Part shown: piece by piece, positions 24,860 through 37,239 of the stretch | Numbering within the stretch: position 1 is the stretch's first letter | How the letters are laid out: every line of letters begins with the position of its first letter | Assembly (NCBI GenBank): GCA_033439265.1 | Contig: JAVTVX010000010.1 | Coordinates: forward strand, 6,386,001 to 6,450,000 | Reading direction: 5' to 3' | DNA: 64,000 bases | Source of the DNA: Dillenia suffruticosa | Taxonomy: Eukaryota; Streptophyta; Magnoliopsida; Dilleniales; Dilleniaceae | Made by a program: the position numbers and the translations under genes | The notes under the pieces: generated by a model | The model's input: the letters and a program-made list of their open reading frames with translations, nothing else | The model's database searches: none | What the model was told of the DNA's origin: nothing

Positions 24860-27148
24860 CTTAGTGGGCCATGTTGGTTGAAATAGCATATATCTTCCAT
24901 TTATTTCCTGAATTCCAGTTACCTTTATTTTGATTGCACATTAATGGTGACTTATTATGCTTATCTTTTATTAAATTGAGGATTTTCTATTGGGTGCTGC
25001 TATGCTGATGTTACCTGCAACCAGTGTTCAATAATTTGTTCATAGGATTTTACCTTTTTGATATCTTCCTGTCCTCTTACATATTTTTTTCCTTATGTCA
25101 CAAATTCTCAATTTAGTTGAGCAAATTAATATCGCCAGGGGCCTATAAGTATCTGACATCAGCATGAGACCTCAATAAGAGCTCCATTGTCATATTACAT
25201 ATATTTCACCAATTTGATAATGCCTGCTCCAGAATCTTTGTTAGTTATATGTTTTCTCATCTTTGTCTTTGTCCATGTTTACATAGTCTGTGTGTGTCTA
25301 TACTTGTGCTTGCTTGTGTATATCTGCATTTGTGTCTCCAATTATACATACTCAAATTTGATTATGACCCTATGGATGAACAGTCACCTTCATGGTGGGT
25401 GGGATAATAAGGGGCTGGGATTTCCTTTTGCGTGAAGCGAAACCTTCAGAACTTTGTCATGGAAATGCCTGAAAGACCAAGGTGTATACCACAGTTGCAT
25501 AATTTGCAAGCTTAGTCAAAAGGACAGGAAAATTTGTAGAATTGGAGGGTTTGATTGCATGTGACATTGATTAACAGCTGCGGTCAAAACTAGGCTAGAA
25601 AGAAGGTTCAGTTGGGCATGGTTCCTGAGCATACAAGTTGTGTCTGGGACAATCTATTTGATGAGCTAGGTTGAAGGGAAGGTTCTCTAAAGACTTCAAA
25701 GGGTTAAGATTTTGATAGTTGAGATAGAAAAGTAGGTCAGGATGCTACAAAACCATGAACAGAATAGTCAAGGGGCTGAAGAAGAAGAAGAAGATGATAT
25801 GCAGAAAACAAACCATGAGTTAAGTAATAGGCTTTCTTTGTGTAAGTATGACGATTAATATTAATTTGTGTATTTGGCTATTTTATGAGCAGAGGAGAAG
25901 GCTAGTGGGAATGGTCCCTTTTGTTTTGAATCTTCATTGTACCAAGGAATGACTCTGAAGCACGGTCATGAACTTGGGGATGTTGCAGTATTTTGTAGAT
26001 ATAAAAGGCACAATTCTTTGGTAATTTTCTTTGAGGGCAGGGGAGCAGGATGGTTTCTTTTTTTTTTTTTTTTTTTTTGATATAAAGAGCAGGATGGTTT
26101 TGATGGAAGCAGAAATCTGATTTTGTTGTATTTGCTTGAGGATTTCAAACCTTTCAATGTCCTTGGCCTTTTTATTTTTTGCACGTTCTTGATTTTAAGT
26201 TCATTTACTTTTTTGCAACCAGGGTGGTACACTTTGACGCTTTCAGTGAAATATCTTCAATCCAAAAAAAAAAAAAAAAAAAAAAAAGATACCGGTGTCA
26301 CTCTTAACCTAACAATATTTCCAACATGGTATAAAGTGAAATACTATTCGGTGGTGTCAGAAAAAGCAAATCTTGACAATTTGGGAAACATACATTGTCA
26401 TACCAAAGAGTTATTGGAAATAGAAAAACTCTGCTTGCTAGCATCTTTCTTCTGAAGTTGTCTTACAATTAGTTAGATTTAAAGTAATGATAAGCAGCTA
26501 CTAGGGATGTTCATTTGTTGATTAAGAAGATTGCATCAGAGTTACAGCACATGTGTCTTTTGCTATGGGCTTCCACGGTGGATGATTCTTCCCAAGCCAA
26601 ACTATGGGTGCTCAGGTGAATCACTAAAAAGTAGTCTCTCACCGTTGAGATTGACTTGATGCCAAAATTAGAAGCCAATATTCACTTTTTACTTTGGTTT
26701 TTCTCCTTCAATAATATGGACATCTGGGTGTATGTTTAAGTTATCCAATAACCTTTTAAGAAAATTAGAAGAGACAGAACTTCAAATTCTGAAATGCAAA
26801 TTAAAGCTTAAAGGGTTTCGAATGTAGAATCAAACCTCTCTGTGAGGTTCCAAAATAATCTACTTTTATGATTTTCTAACAGGTTGATAAGTGCCCAGGC
26901 TTCCATGGCTGATATTATTCATAGAAAATAAATAAATAAAGTTGAGATAATATAGACTAGACTAAGCCTGAAAACTACACCCTTAAAATAAATTCTTGCC
27001 GACAGCTTGTTTATTCCATAGCGTTCCCAAATGAGGGAGAATGCTTGATCTGACATCCAAACTTCAGAACAGCCTGGATTGTCAAATCCAACGATTGAGT
27101 ATTGTTTTATATTTTGCAGTATTCTGAAACTTTGAAACTCAGAGAATG
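24860..27148. other. Intergenic stretch between SHOC1 copy and coiled-coil gene
   Basis: No gene was supported here. It contains a poly-T run flanked by a 14-bp direct repeat (26043-26100) and an A run of about 24 (26264-26287). The part next to 27149 should include the 3' UTR of the minus-strand coiled-coil gene. Confidence 0.4.
26043..26100 (-). mobile_element. Minimal poly(A) retroinsertion
   Basis: The 14-bp repeat GAGCAGGATGGTTT (26043-26056 and 26087-26100) surrounds little more than a T run and GATATAAA. On the minus strand this reads as a few bases followed by a poly(A) tail between target duplications. That is what an extremely 5'-truncated LINE or SINE insertion looks like. Slippage duplication of the 14-mer is the alternative. 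Confidence 0.45.
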
Positions 27149-30100
27149 CTAACTCTTTCTACCATTTATAAGATTTCGTACAGTCATTATGAGCCGCTGC
27201 CTTTCGCTTTCTACCTCTGCAAATCTGAGACTCACGTCCGAATATCTTTCCTGCATTTCTTTCAATTCAATCTCCATGCATTTGTTCTGTTCCTTGAGTA
27301 ATGTGACTTCAGCTAACAATTTGGTAAAGTTACCTCCATTGTCGTTAGAGATGAGAACTTCTACTTCATTGTTTGACTGCCATTCTCTATTGCTGTGTTA
27401 ATGAGCAGAAGTTGTATTAGTTTACTATTAAAAGGTCCAAGAATTTATTTGTTTGTACTTCACCTAGTTGTACCTTTTGACTGGTGCTGTGCTGATCTTG
27501 TTCTGGCTGGCAATGGCTAGTGCCTTGCTCATCTTTGAATTCAGCCAGTGTGCCCCTTCATGTTTCCTTTCTATAGTTGTCCACTTATCTTCTGTAATGT
27601 TGGAACCGTCAATTATATCCTGAAAGATGAACACTTTATTAGGTTATAATTCTTGACATCATTGGATCATATTAGAGGTAAATCCAAAAATTTAAGGCAA
27701 GATAGGAACCTAAGGTTCAATATGATCTCAGAGATCTCAATGGCCTGGTTTTGATCAAGGATCAGCTCATGGGACTAGGGGCCTATTAGGGAAAGCTCAA
27801 CTTGTGTCTATTTTTTTTTAGTCTACTTGTAGTATTTTTCTAAAATGAAAATTATTTATAAATAATATTGGATTTTGCAAACATGAGTCAAATTTTACCA
27901 TAAAAGAGAGTGAAACTATCATTTTATCAATATATATATATATATATTTTTGCGTTGAAATCCCACTTAATCTTAGTCGAAGTCAGCCTCAACTTTCCCA
28001 AACGAGCCATCAATATATAGTCTGATGAACACTTTTTTTTGACATGCTTCATTTAAATGTTCTAAGGACCAGGGTTCCCAACTTCCTAATAATCAAACTT
28101 TCCTACTTGTAAGGGATTATTGTTCACAACCTCTTCGGGAGGATTCACTTTGTCCCTAGATTCTGAAGACAATAATTGTCTAATGTCACAAATTCAAATA
28201 TTTAACCAAGATCTATTCTAGGAAAAATAGTCCTGGATTTAACAAGCATTAGGATTGTTAATTAACAAAAGTCTTAAGTCAAATTGTCTTGGTACATGGA
28301 GTCCATCATGAAGCTATTCAATCTATGAAGCAAACTAGGTCTCTGCCTTTTTATTTCAGCTAAGACAGCCAATTCACAAATTTAGTTTCCTTCACAATAT
28401 AAATACACAGAGCTCATGAATATGCATCATAAAATAACCAGCTATGTGCAAGACATCTATTGCTCAACACTGGCTGATTCTACTTCTGATCCATTGGATA
28501 AATAAGTCATATTCTGTTTGCAATTGTTTTGATAAAAGAAGGGGAGTGCTGTTTCCAAGAGTTTGAAAAATGCCTGGTGTGCTTCGGCGTTTGTTTCTGA
28601 TTTTGTTACATGTGCCTTGTCAGAATAAGTTGTAACTAAAGCAGCATAATTTGTTGCAGGTACTTTCTAATGAAAAGTAAGTTAAACCTTGTGAAGTTGA
28701 TGCTTGCAGGAACTGTCACCAGCAGTGAGATGCTCCATCCTACTTTGAATTTCCTCAATCTCATGTACAAGATGATTTTCCTTTTGTAAAAATGCAATGG
28801 TTGACTTTTCAAGTGCTGCTTCCTTTACTTCTATATGTTCCTGGAAAATACAGATCTGTAAGTATAATGACCCACTTGAGAAAAGGCTATCATAATTTAC
28901 AATAAGTTGCTTGTTAATGTCTGAACTCTGATTAGATGATAGTTTGAGTTATGTAGACTGGAGAATTTGACACCTATATTATGAATTACAAGTCATTTCT
29001 GTAACTATACTTTTAATCTAGAGTTTCAGATTTACCTTCAGTATTCTTGTCTTATCCAGATAGCTCGCAATTTCTCTGTAGTTGCCTGGAATTCCAAAAG
29101 AACCATTATCCCATACAGTTATCTTTCTAGCATCTAATGCCACATAATCCTCGAGGCTCTTCTCTATGCAGGTAACTTCATCTTCCTGCTTATGCAAGTA
29201 ATTCTTTAATTGGAGAAGCGTTTTTCTCATTTTTTCTTTCTCGAGTTTCTCTTGTTTCAAGCTGTGTTTCATCTTATTGCACAGAGCTGTAAGTTTTGTA
29301 GTCTCTGACTGCAAGATAAAAACCTTTGTCTCCGTTTCCTCCAAATTTCCCATGGTTTTTAATTCATCCAGTGATTTTTCTGCTTTCCTTGCCACTGCAT
29401 CAAAATTCCTCTCCATATTTTCTTTTTCCTTGGGTCTCTGCATCTGCACCTCTGCTTCGGCATCCAACATCTTCATTTGCTTGATGTGATCTCTTATTTT
29501 TTCCATCTCTTCTGCTTTGTCAAAGAACTGAACTTGCTCCTTTGTGAGCCTTTCTATCTCGGCTTTAAGAACTTGGATCTCTTTTAACAGGGTGTCGTTT
29601 GCTTCTTTCTCACACCTTATTTCATGTTCAAGCTTCTGGTACTTATTATTAAATTCAAGAGGCATCTTGTCTATTGTTTCCTGTTTGGATGATATTAGGC
29701 TTGAAAGCTCCTTCATCTTTTGTTTGTACTGATCTTGAGCTAATTCTATTTCTTGTTTAGCTTTCTGAAGCATTTCTTCCAGAGTTTTTTTCTGTTGACG
29801 TAGTTCACTGGCTTCTGTCAATGCTTTAACAGTCATTGTTTCATTCTCTTTCAATTTAGATGCCATTTCAACGGAAAGCTTTTTAAAGTCTTCCTGAAGT
29901 CGCTTAGCTGCAATAGCATTGTTTTGCCTTGCCTTTCTAAGCACTTCCTCTGCTTGGATAGCCCTCTGTTCCTGCTCAATTTTGGCACATGTAATAGCTT
30001 GCAGATCATTTTCAAATTCAAGTGCTTGCTTTTCCAGTTCTTTCTCCATACTCTTCACCTGAGTTTCAAGCCCATTTATACTATCCAAAGATTCTGATAA

Positions 30101-31907
30101 TTCTATTGCCTGCTTCTTTAGTTCTTTCTCCAGCCTCTCTACTTGCAATTCTCGTGCATCGATTGTTGCCAAAAAGTGAGAGCGATCATCTTGCTGCTTC
30201 CTCAGTTGTTGCTGGTGTTGCTCTAAGTTTGATGAGATATCATGATTTTCTTGTTTTAGGAGTTCATAATCCAAAGCAAGCTGTTTCATGTTCACCTCCA
30301 GCATTTCCTTTTCTTTCTTGCACTCATCTATCTCTCCACACAGGTCTGCAATTTTTTGCTTTAACAGGTGCATCTGGCTGGTTTTATCCTGCTTCATTAA
30401 CATTTCTTGCAAGTGTTGTTGAAATTGATCCTGATCCTTGTGTTCTGATACCTCCGCCCCGACGCTGTTAGTACTCTCCTTTTTTTCTATCTTGCCAGAA
30501 AGGGATGTTCTTTCAAAATCCTTTCGCTTCAACATATCATCAAGGTCACGTAATGCTAAAATTAATTCAGAATTTGAGTCTTGTGTCTTCTGCAGTTGTA
30601 ACCTGAGATTGATATTCAAAATTTTCTCATTATTTAACTCTTCCCTTACCTGTTCCAGCAGAGCTGTTGCGTTATTGCTTTCAAACTTGTTTGAAACTTC
30701 TTCACCAATCCTACTCTGTAAGAACTTGAGTTTGTCACATTCAAATCTAAGTGCATCTCTCTCCTCCTTTAGGCTAAGAAGTTGTTTTGATAGATCTTGC
30801 CCTCTTTTGCTCTCCTTTACAATCTGCTTCCGAAGAGTCTGCAGTTCCAGTTCTGACACTTCTGCCTGCCTTGCCATGGCAGAAATTTCATTTCTGAGCC
30901 TCATAATAGAATTATCTGAATCATTAGTTGAGGTTTCTTCAATAAGGTTGTGATCAAGGCTGTACCTTGATCCAGATATATTTTCACCAGGACTAGTACC
31001 AGCTGCCAAAGATGTACTTGATCTCCGATGCAATTGATGTTCCATCATGATGGGTCTTATTGTTTGGTTTGGAGGCATTGAGTTTTGCCTGAGAGGTGAG
31101 CAATAGCTGCTTGAGTCTTCATTAAGAATAGTGTCTCCAAATCCGGGGTGTTGTGCATTATTTTGATTGTTTTCTGCATAATTAGTGTCCCACTTTGACA
31201 GCATTGTAGCATTAGAGCTTGTTGATACTCGCTTGCCAGTTTTATATTCAGTATATGGAGATAAGGTGGTGCTGAAGAGTCCATTCTGTGAGGAATAATC
31301 ATACAAGTTGATTAATTGATTTCACAAAACAAAAATTCTACAATTGATTTATCTTGCGACCTTAGTTATGTTCATAAATCAAAATCATTTCAAGCCTTCA
31401 GAAGTTATTTTTATGAGGAATTCTCCGTGTGGGTATGCGACCTTTACCTTGGAGAAGTCTATGTCTCCTTGCCAGTAGTTAAAACTACTTTCAAACCGGT
31501 TCTTCGGGCTTTTATCTGGAAAGTCAACTGGCAGTGCTGCATATTCTTCATAACTGAAAAACTTTGATGAAAGAAATGAACTGGATTATGATCTATTCTT
31601 TAAGTAACACACACACCAGAGAGAGAGAGAGATTGGGGAAGAGGTAGATGTGGTGGGAATGGAATGTTGGTGTTGGCTTGAGAAGCAAGAAATGAGAGGA
31701 GTTGACGGAGGGAGGGAGGGAGAGAGAGAGAGATTGCTGTCTTCACCTTTGATCTACAGCTCCCTGGACATTCTGAACTGTTACCTGTATTGATCATAAT
31801 TTTATCTGTAAGAACTACTGATATTTGCTCGTATGCAAATCAATAGATTACAGTGGAAGTGCTTCATGGTTAGAATGAATCTAAGAAAAGTTAGTTAAAC
31901 AGTGTTT

Positions 31908-31938
<31 letters not shown>

Positions 31939-32604
31939 CTAACATGCAGAAGTGCGCCAGAGTCTGAATTTTCGAGGGGCAAGGTGACTGTAAAAGGTTT
32001 TGTTACTTCCACAAAATCCACAAAGTTGATTGACGCCTCTCCAAGAAAACCTGCCTTTGATTTTCCCTGCAAGAATTTCTCCCGGTTACTGCACAACAAC
32101 CAGACCCTGAAAAAATTTTTAAAAAAAAATGTGGCTCACTTACAGCTGAAACAATGAAATAGTAAATTTTCTCTTTGATAGTATTTGTCTTTGGCATTGT
32201 GGTAAGTTTAATTTTTTCATAGATTGGATGGTCCCATGTGCAGGTTCCATCTTGAACTGGGGCTTTCTCTAATCTTACTGTTGGCTTTCCAACATCAGCA
32301 GGAACAAGCGATAGTGTCAGGGTGCTTCTTCCTTTGATTTGCTGCACCTGAAATATATCATGATGCAAAACCAGGTACAAATCACATCTCGGTAGATAGG
32401 TCTTGAAGTAATTAGGCCACATTGCTTACTTTTCTAATTTGGATCAACTCATGTTGATGGATACTCAACAGATCTTACTTTTTGGGTTGGATTAGAATGG
32501 GTTTCCCACTTAGATTGCACATGTACCTGTGTTGCCTGAAACTGCAACTTGAACGTCGCTTTGATCTTGTTGCTCTTGCTCCTCCATATAGCTGCTTTGA
32601 ACAT
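27149..32604 (-). CDS. C2-domain (EEIG1/EHBP1 N-terminal) long coiled-coil protein
   Basis: Nine exons join in frame: 32604-32527, 32347-32144, 32066-31944, 31784-31747, 31553-31448, 31285-29036, 28840-28688, 27619-27474, 27392-27149, all GT-AG, for 1113 aa. The start is MFKAAIWRSKSNKIKATFKL, the usual start of this family; an in-frame ATG 16 codons upstream is less likely. Residues about 5-145 form the NT-C2 domain (VDVGKPTVRLEK-like stretch, TCTWDHPIYE, GFLGEASINFVDF, LPLENSDSGA). Residues about 150-280 are polar and Ser-rich. From about 285 to the end is almost continuous heptad coiled coil (Leu/Glu/Lys-rich), including ELKEMQERYSDVSLRFAEVE and the C-terminal TVRNLINGRKS. Relatives include Arabidopsis At1g63300 and At5g41140. 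Their role is poorly defined; membrane-associated trafficking or cytoskeletal tethering is an inference from the C2 plus coiled-coil plan. No defect was seen, so the gene looks functional. Confidence 0.9.
31618..31736. repeat. GA/CT-rich tracts in intron 4 of the coiled-coil gene
   Basis: Two short purine tracts, a GAGAGAGAGAGA run at 31619-31632 and a GGGAGGGAGGGAGAGAGAGA-type run at about 31707-31732, lie inside intron 4. They do not affect the coding frame. Confidence 0.7.
31913..31938. repeat. (GA)n microsatellite at the intron 3 donor
   Basis: About 12 GA units begin a few bases inside intron 3 of the coiled-coil gene. On the sense strand the donor at 31943 is followed at once by TAGCTCTCTCTCTC. 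Confidence 0.75.
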
Positions 32605-34254
32605 TTTCTGGTCAAATCTCTGCTCTGAAGTCTTGGCACTAGTCCCGATCACCTTATTCGAATTGTGTCAGCAATGCCAGAATTTGGTGTTGCTGGACTC
32701 CTTAGTTGGAACCACATCAAAATCTAGTTTCCCACAACTGCAAAAGTATTACCTAAACGAAGAGAGACAAACTAATAACGTGTTGAATTAAATCAACTGT
32801 TGAGAACTCAAGAGTTTCTGATGCCTGCCGGAGTATGGGATGTGAGCTGGAGAGATACCGATTCATTAGTGATTAATAATATTCTATTATGAGTGAATCT
32901 GATAAAAAGGGGGCAGTTAGGATTAGGAAAATATAACTTTGATTAGATAACATGCCTGCGTGGGGTACCAAGTACGGAGCCTTGAATGAAGCCATAACTT
33001 CTTGGCAGATGGTCCCGTAGCTGTTTTTTAATTCACTGTATGGTCCGCAGGATAAGTCAACTGATCCTGGTGCTTAATTTTGTGCTGATTAGCACTTAAT
33101 CTCGTGGAAGTGACTAAGTTGGAGATTCAATTTATGCGATTCAATCCTTTTCCATGTGAGGAAAATGAAAAATCCCATTCGGGTTTTCTGGGGAAAATGT
33201 GAGGAGAGAGCATGGAAGGCTCTTTAGCTAGGGTAGTCGCTGACATTTTTCTGCAACGTCAAATATTCCATATTGTAATTATTTGGATTTACACACATCC
33301 TTTTCCCAGACTGGGTATTTTCCTATGATTCTGAGGTGTTGGTTATTGCTTCTAGGTTTCACAATAAATGGTGGTGATGGCCAACAAGAATTGAGCATTA
33401 ACAATAATTTTGGTGATAAGACTTCTCAAGGGGTCGGTAGGGAAGGGAAGGCATTGTAGCTATGGCCCAAGCACGTTTCTGCAGATTGCGATTAGAGAAG
33501 AAAATAATATTAGACGATAATCTTGAACTTGATAAAGGTTATGGCTTCGGGATTTGTATTAGGAGCACTGAAAAAAAAAGGGTACCCAAAAACTGCATTT
33601 TGATGAATAGGGTTGGGAGTCGATGTATAATGGTCAAGAAATTACAATAGAAAAGAAAAAAAAAATCGAAGTTTATCTTTTCTACGAGGTAAACTAGTAA
33701 TCTGTTATCATGCAATCCAATGTCAGTATTCTTGTTTAGCATAAGTAATTTGTCCTTCGGGTCAAAGGATTTGAGCACCCTGCCATCGAGGAAGGCATTA
33801 AATACCGCCCCAACAATGAAGTAAAAGGTCGACCAAACATGAGCTGTCACGAGGCTTGTTGGCCGAAACCAGGACTTAAAGCTGTTGCAAAAATTATCAC
33901 ACTACACGAAAGAATGGTGGCCCCGGGCTCCTCTAGATGGGTTCTTCCATTTTTTTTTGGTTCTTCCATAATTGCATGCCTCACTATCAAACAGCTCTAT
34001 GCCTATGAGTTGGATCATATGTTGGCATGTGCACTCTCTTAGCAACCTCGTGTTCTTTAAATAAAAACAAGTACCTTTGTTTTGTGTATTTTAGGAAATT
34101 TACATGCGTGGATATAAACTGTTATGATTGTTAGGCACGTTTTGGAATTGATTCCTGTCGTTCAATTTCCAATTTTGTGCACTCAATCCAAAGTTGTTTT
34201 GAGTTTAAATAATGGACAACTCTGATTTCATCGAGGATAAATTTAGGGAGGGGA
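32605..34254. other. Upstream region of the coiled-coil gene, no other gene recognised
   Basis: It should hold the 5' UTR and promoter of the minus-strand gene starting at 32604. Open frames of up to about 100 codons near 33540-34040 on both strands have no recognisable motif and overlap one another, so none is called. Confidence 0.4.
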
Positions 34255-34456
34255 TTGGAATCGAGGGATATTTACTTTAATATTGTGATTTTTAATAAAA
34301 ATGATTTAAGCATTGTTAATTTTTTTATATCCAAACTATTGATTTCGCAATCATTTAACATATATGTTTTTTAAATAGAGCATCTAAGATTAAATTATTT
34401 AAAAAAAAATGGGTTTCACACCCCATGAATGCAAAATTATATTCGCACTCACCGAG

Positions 34457-34844
34457 GAGCTTTGTACCAAATTAACCTAAAAAAAAAAAAAAATTTAAAA
34501 CAACACCCTTAAAAAAATATTTCCAAATCTAACACATTCATGTCGTGACTTCAAATCACGACATTACTATTCATTGAATAGTGCCATGTCGCGACTTCAA
34601 GTCACGACATGGCACTGTTCATCACGGTCTCATGTCACTGTTCATGTCGTGACTTGAAGTCACGACATGACACTGTTCAATGAACAGTATTTTACTATTC
34701 AATGAACAGTATTTTACTGTTCAATGAATAGTAATATCGTGACTTGAAATCACGACATGAGTGTGTTAGATTTGAAAATATTTTTTGAAGGGTGTTGTTT
34801 TAAATTTTTTTCTTTTTTTTTTAGGTTAATTTGGTACAAAGCTC
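34457..34844. mobile_element. Nested foldback element with 9-bp target duplication (Mutator-like MITE)
   Basis: This 388-bp palindromic element has terminal inverted repeats starting GAGCTTTGTACCAAATTAAC, with pairing continuing inward for well over 100 bp. The perfect 9-bp repeat CTCACCGAG abuts both ends (34448-34456 and 34845-34853), the length made by Mutator-like transposases. The interior is packed with palindromic GTCGTGACTT/AAGTCACGAC words and TGTTCAATGAACA palindromes. It has no coding capacity. The pre-insertion site is itself a short palindrome, CGCACTC-ACC-GAGTGCG. Confidence 0.78.
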
Positions 34845-35469
34845 CTCACCGAGTGCGAAATAGATTTTGCACTCTCGGAACGTGAAATCTTCGAGACAAT
34901 CTCAAACTTCATTCTTCGCCCGAAGCAAAAGGGTTAGTAGCACCCGCAAACGCAAGTAAGAAAAAAAACCCAAAAGGGTTAACTTGGGAGCAAACTTAGA
35001 CTTGTAATGAAGTACAAGAAACCCAAGTAAGAGAAGAGAGAGAAAGCAGAGAGCTGTGAAGCTATGCTTTCAGAATCGATGTTGGATGCCCATGGATCAA
35101 CTCGCAACAAAACCCTGCTGACAGCTCCACCTTTGTTCCTCAATTGTCCACCCCTTTTCCCATAATTTTTTATTTTCAGATTTGTATCACTGTTTATTTG
35201 GCGAAATTTTGGGATGGAAGTGACGGGAAATGTTGAAGGTGAAGTTGAAGGGGTGATTAAGATTGATTTTGTCTTGCAACTTTTGCTTCTTTTTCCTCTG
35301 CAATCTGCTAATTATTTCAACAAATTTGTCGAACAATTATGGGATTGACAACGATTGGGCGATGATTTTCCGGTAGGGGAGGAGAGAGTTACTAGACTGG
35401 AGAATGAAGTTCACGCTCTGAGATTTCTCAAAGATTTTCTGATTGGGCGATGATTTTCCGAGTGGGCGA

Positions 35470-35565
35470 AGAGTTAATATGGTTTCGCACCCTGAGAAGT
35501 GCAAAACAGTTTTCACACCCCGAGTGCAAAACAATTTTCACACCCCTAGTGCAAAGCTTGTTTTC
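35470..35565. repeat. Short tandem repeat TTTTCACACCCCGAGTGCAAAAC type
   Basis: Three imperfect units of roughly 30 bp (CGCACCCTGAGAAGTGCAAAA, CACACCCCGAGTGCAAAA, CACACCCCTAGTGCAAAG) lie at the right inner end of the inverted-repeat element. Related units sit near its left end at 34410 and 34440. Confidence 0.55.
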
Positions 35566-35703
35566 TTAAAAAAATTAATCTCGAATACTTTATTATTTAA
35601 AAAAAAAAATTATGTCAAATGATTTGAATGCGAAATTAATAGTTTGGACATAAAAAAATTAATAATAGTTAAATAATTTTTAAGTTAAATATGTCTTGGA
35701 ATC

Positions 35704-36979
35704 AAAGACACAGTAAACAAACAAAATCTAATTGTTGATTTTTCATGAATTGAAACTCGAGCGTGATGTAGCTAGAGAATCAGGGAAATTTTCCTTTTAA
35801 TTTTGTTTTGATTACTTTGGTGGACATTTTTTTAATTTATTTTGAGAATTCGTCTTCTTTGTATGAAGTACTATATAGGGGCGAGGGGGACTTACTATAA
35901 CTTAATATGAATGTCAAATACGGAAAATTTTTACTTGGACTCCATTTTCCCTTCTATCCTTATCCTTTCTTCTGTAATGCTTTTTGTACCAAATGCTGCT
36001 CATTTGGGAGGTCACATGGACTTTTCCAATCATTTCTCATGGTCTGGTTTGAGTGGTAGGGCATAAATTTTATCTCAGACCACAGTCGATGATGATATCC
36101 CATGAATTGCTACCCCACTGTTGCTTGTGGGGCTGCTTTGAAATTTCAATTATCTAGCAGCCCCTAATTGCTATACTTGAAACTCTTCCGGTCTTTGCTT
36201 TCCAGGTGTTTGCTTTTGTATTTCTTTAGGATGCACTCCAAATTTTGCACTTTCATATTTCTCCAGGAACATCAAGCGATAAAATTACGTCTCTAAATTG
36301 GGCAATCTTCCAATTTATTAGGGAAAAGAGGAAATGTATACGCAACCCGATGGAAGCAAGAGCAATAACAATATTATAATGCTATAGCAATTCAAATACT
36401 CGTATACACTAAGACCAAATAGCTACTTATAAAACTTCAAGTTCATGTAGTTGTTGAGCCGCTGGTAAGTTAGAAGCTGTAAAACTTTGGCGTGATGAAA
36501 TTATCCTCAGGAATTGGTCTCCACGTGATTGCACCATTTTTTTTGGGGGCCGGGGGGGGGGGGGGAGGAATTATTAGAACGATTTATTCAATCCATTTGA
36601 GCTCTTTGCTTTTTTATTGCCTGTCATTTCTGGGGATGTATATATACATACTTAAATAGATCTTTTTTGTATATATTTAAAAGATAATATTAGAAATTTT
36701 TATTATCATAAAATAAAATAAAAAAGTTAAAAATTGAGTGCGCAGTCAATCTCCGTGAGAAGGGAAGCGTTGACGAAGTAAGCTAATGACCATCAAATCT
36801 AATTGGTCCAATAGTTGGTGGCTTATTCTCTCCTAGTAAAGTTTGGGATTTGAGTCTAATATAAGAATATAATAGGTATCGAGAGAGCTTTTATTTTTCG
36901 ATTTTAATATGATTTAAATAGAATTTAGTTAGATTTAATATAATTATTAAATCAGAGGAAAAAGGGATAAGCTAATCAC
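35704..36979. other. Intergenic, no gene recognised
   Basis: No supported coding sequence was seen. A G run of about 16 lies near 36552. Confidence 0.4.
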
Positions 36980-37165
36980 CTGCAGGCTGAACCTTCTACC
37001 AGCGAAAATCACTTTCGGGTTTCGACCGGAAGCGCGGATCTGGCGTGATGGGCCTACTTTGCAGGCAGACTTCCAAGCGGGTTTCAGTTCAATCTGCGTT
37101 TCATGAACCATCTTATTCCCCAGGTCCATATACATTACCAGTCGTTTCGGTGTCTTTGCTTCCAT
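36980..37165 (-). CDS. Possible orphan exon of an unidentified gene
   Basis: A 62-codon frame starts with ATG at 37165 and runs to a good CAG/GTGATT donor at 36980/36979. It reads MEAKTPKRLVMYMDLG and later SGRNPKVIFAGRRFSLQ. It is markedly more GC-rich than the flanks, which suggests real coding ancestry. No family was recognised and no following exon was found downstream on the minus strand, so this may be a stranded exon or a captured fragment. Confidence 0.22.
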
Positions 37166-37239
37166 GAGGAAACTCAAGCTTTTGTTTTTTTTTTTTGTTT
37201 TTTTTTTTTTACATACATAAGGATCGAATTCGAACATAT

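Larger units (their letters stand above)
34263..35695. mobile_element. Non-autonomous inverted-repeat DNA transposon (possibly hAT)
   Basis: The two ends are imperfect inverted copies: about 34263-34440 pairs with about 35530-35695, sharing for example TTTTTTTATATCCAAACTAT against its reverse complement. The 8-bp repeat TTGGAATC flanks the pair (34255-34262 and 35696-35703). Eight-base duplications suit the hAT superfamily; the left tip, GAGGGA, is only loosely like hAT tips. The right tip (inverted) reads GACATATTT, so tip sequences have diverged. No transposase was seen. Near both inner ends lie short repeats of the type CACCCCGAGTGCAAAA. A 20-bp word, GATTGGGCGATGATTTTCCG, occurs twice inside (35353 and 35441 regions). 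A second element is nested at 34457-34844. Confidence 0.5.

Noticed and set aside
30022..30953. Plus-strand ORFs of 149 and 171 codons
   Set aside because: They are antisense shadows of the long coiled-coil exon of the minus-strand gene.
29018..31306. Treating the 762-codon frame as a complete gene starting at MYDYSS
   Set aside because: Those first residues lie in intron sequence; the acceptor at 31288-31286 and the upstream C2 exons join in frame, so this is only exon 6.
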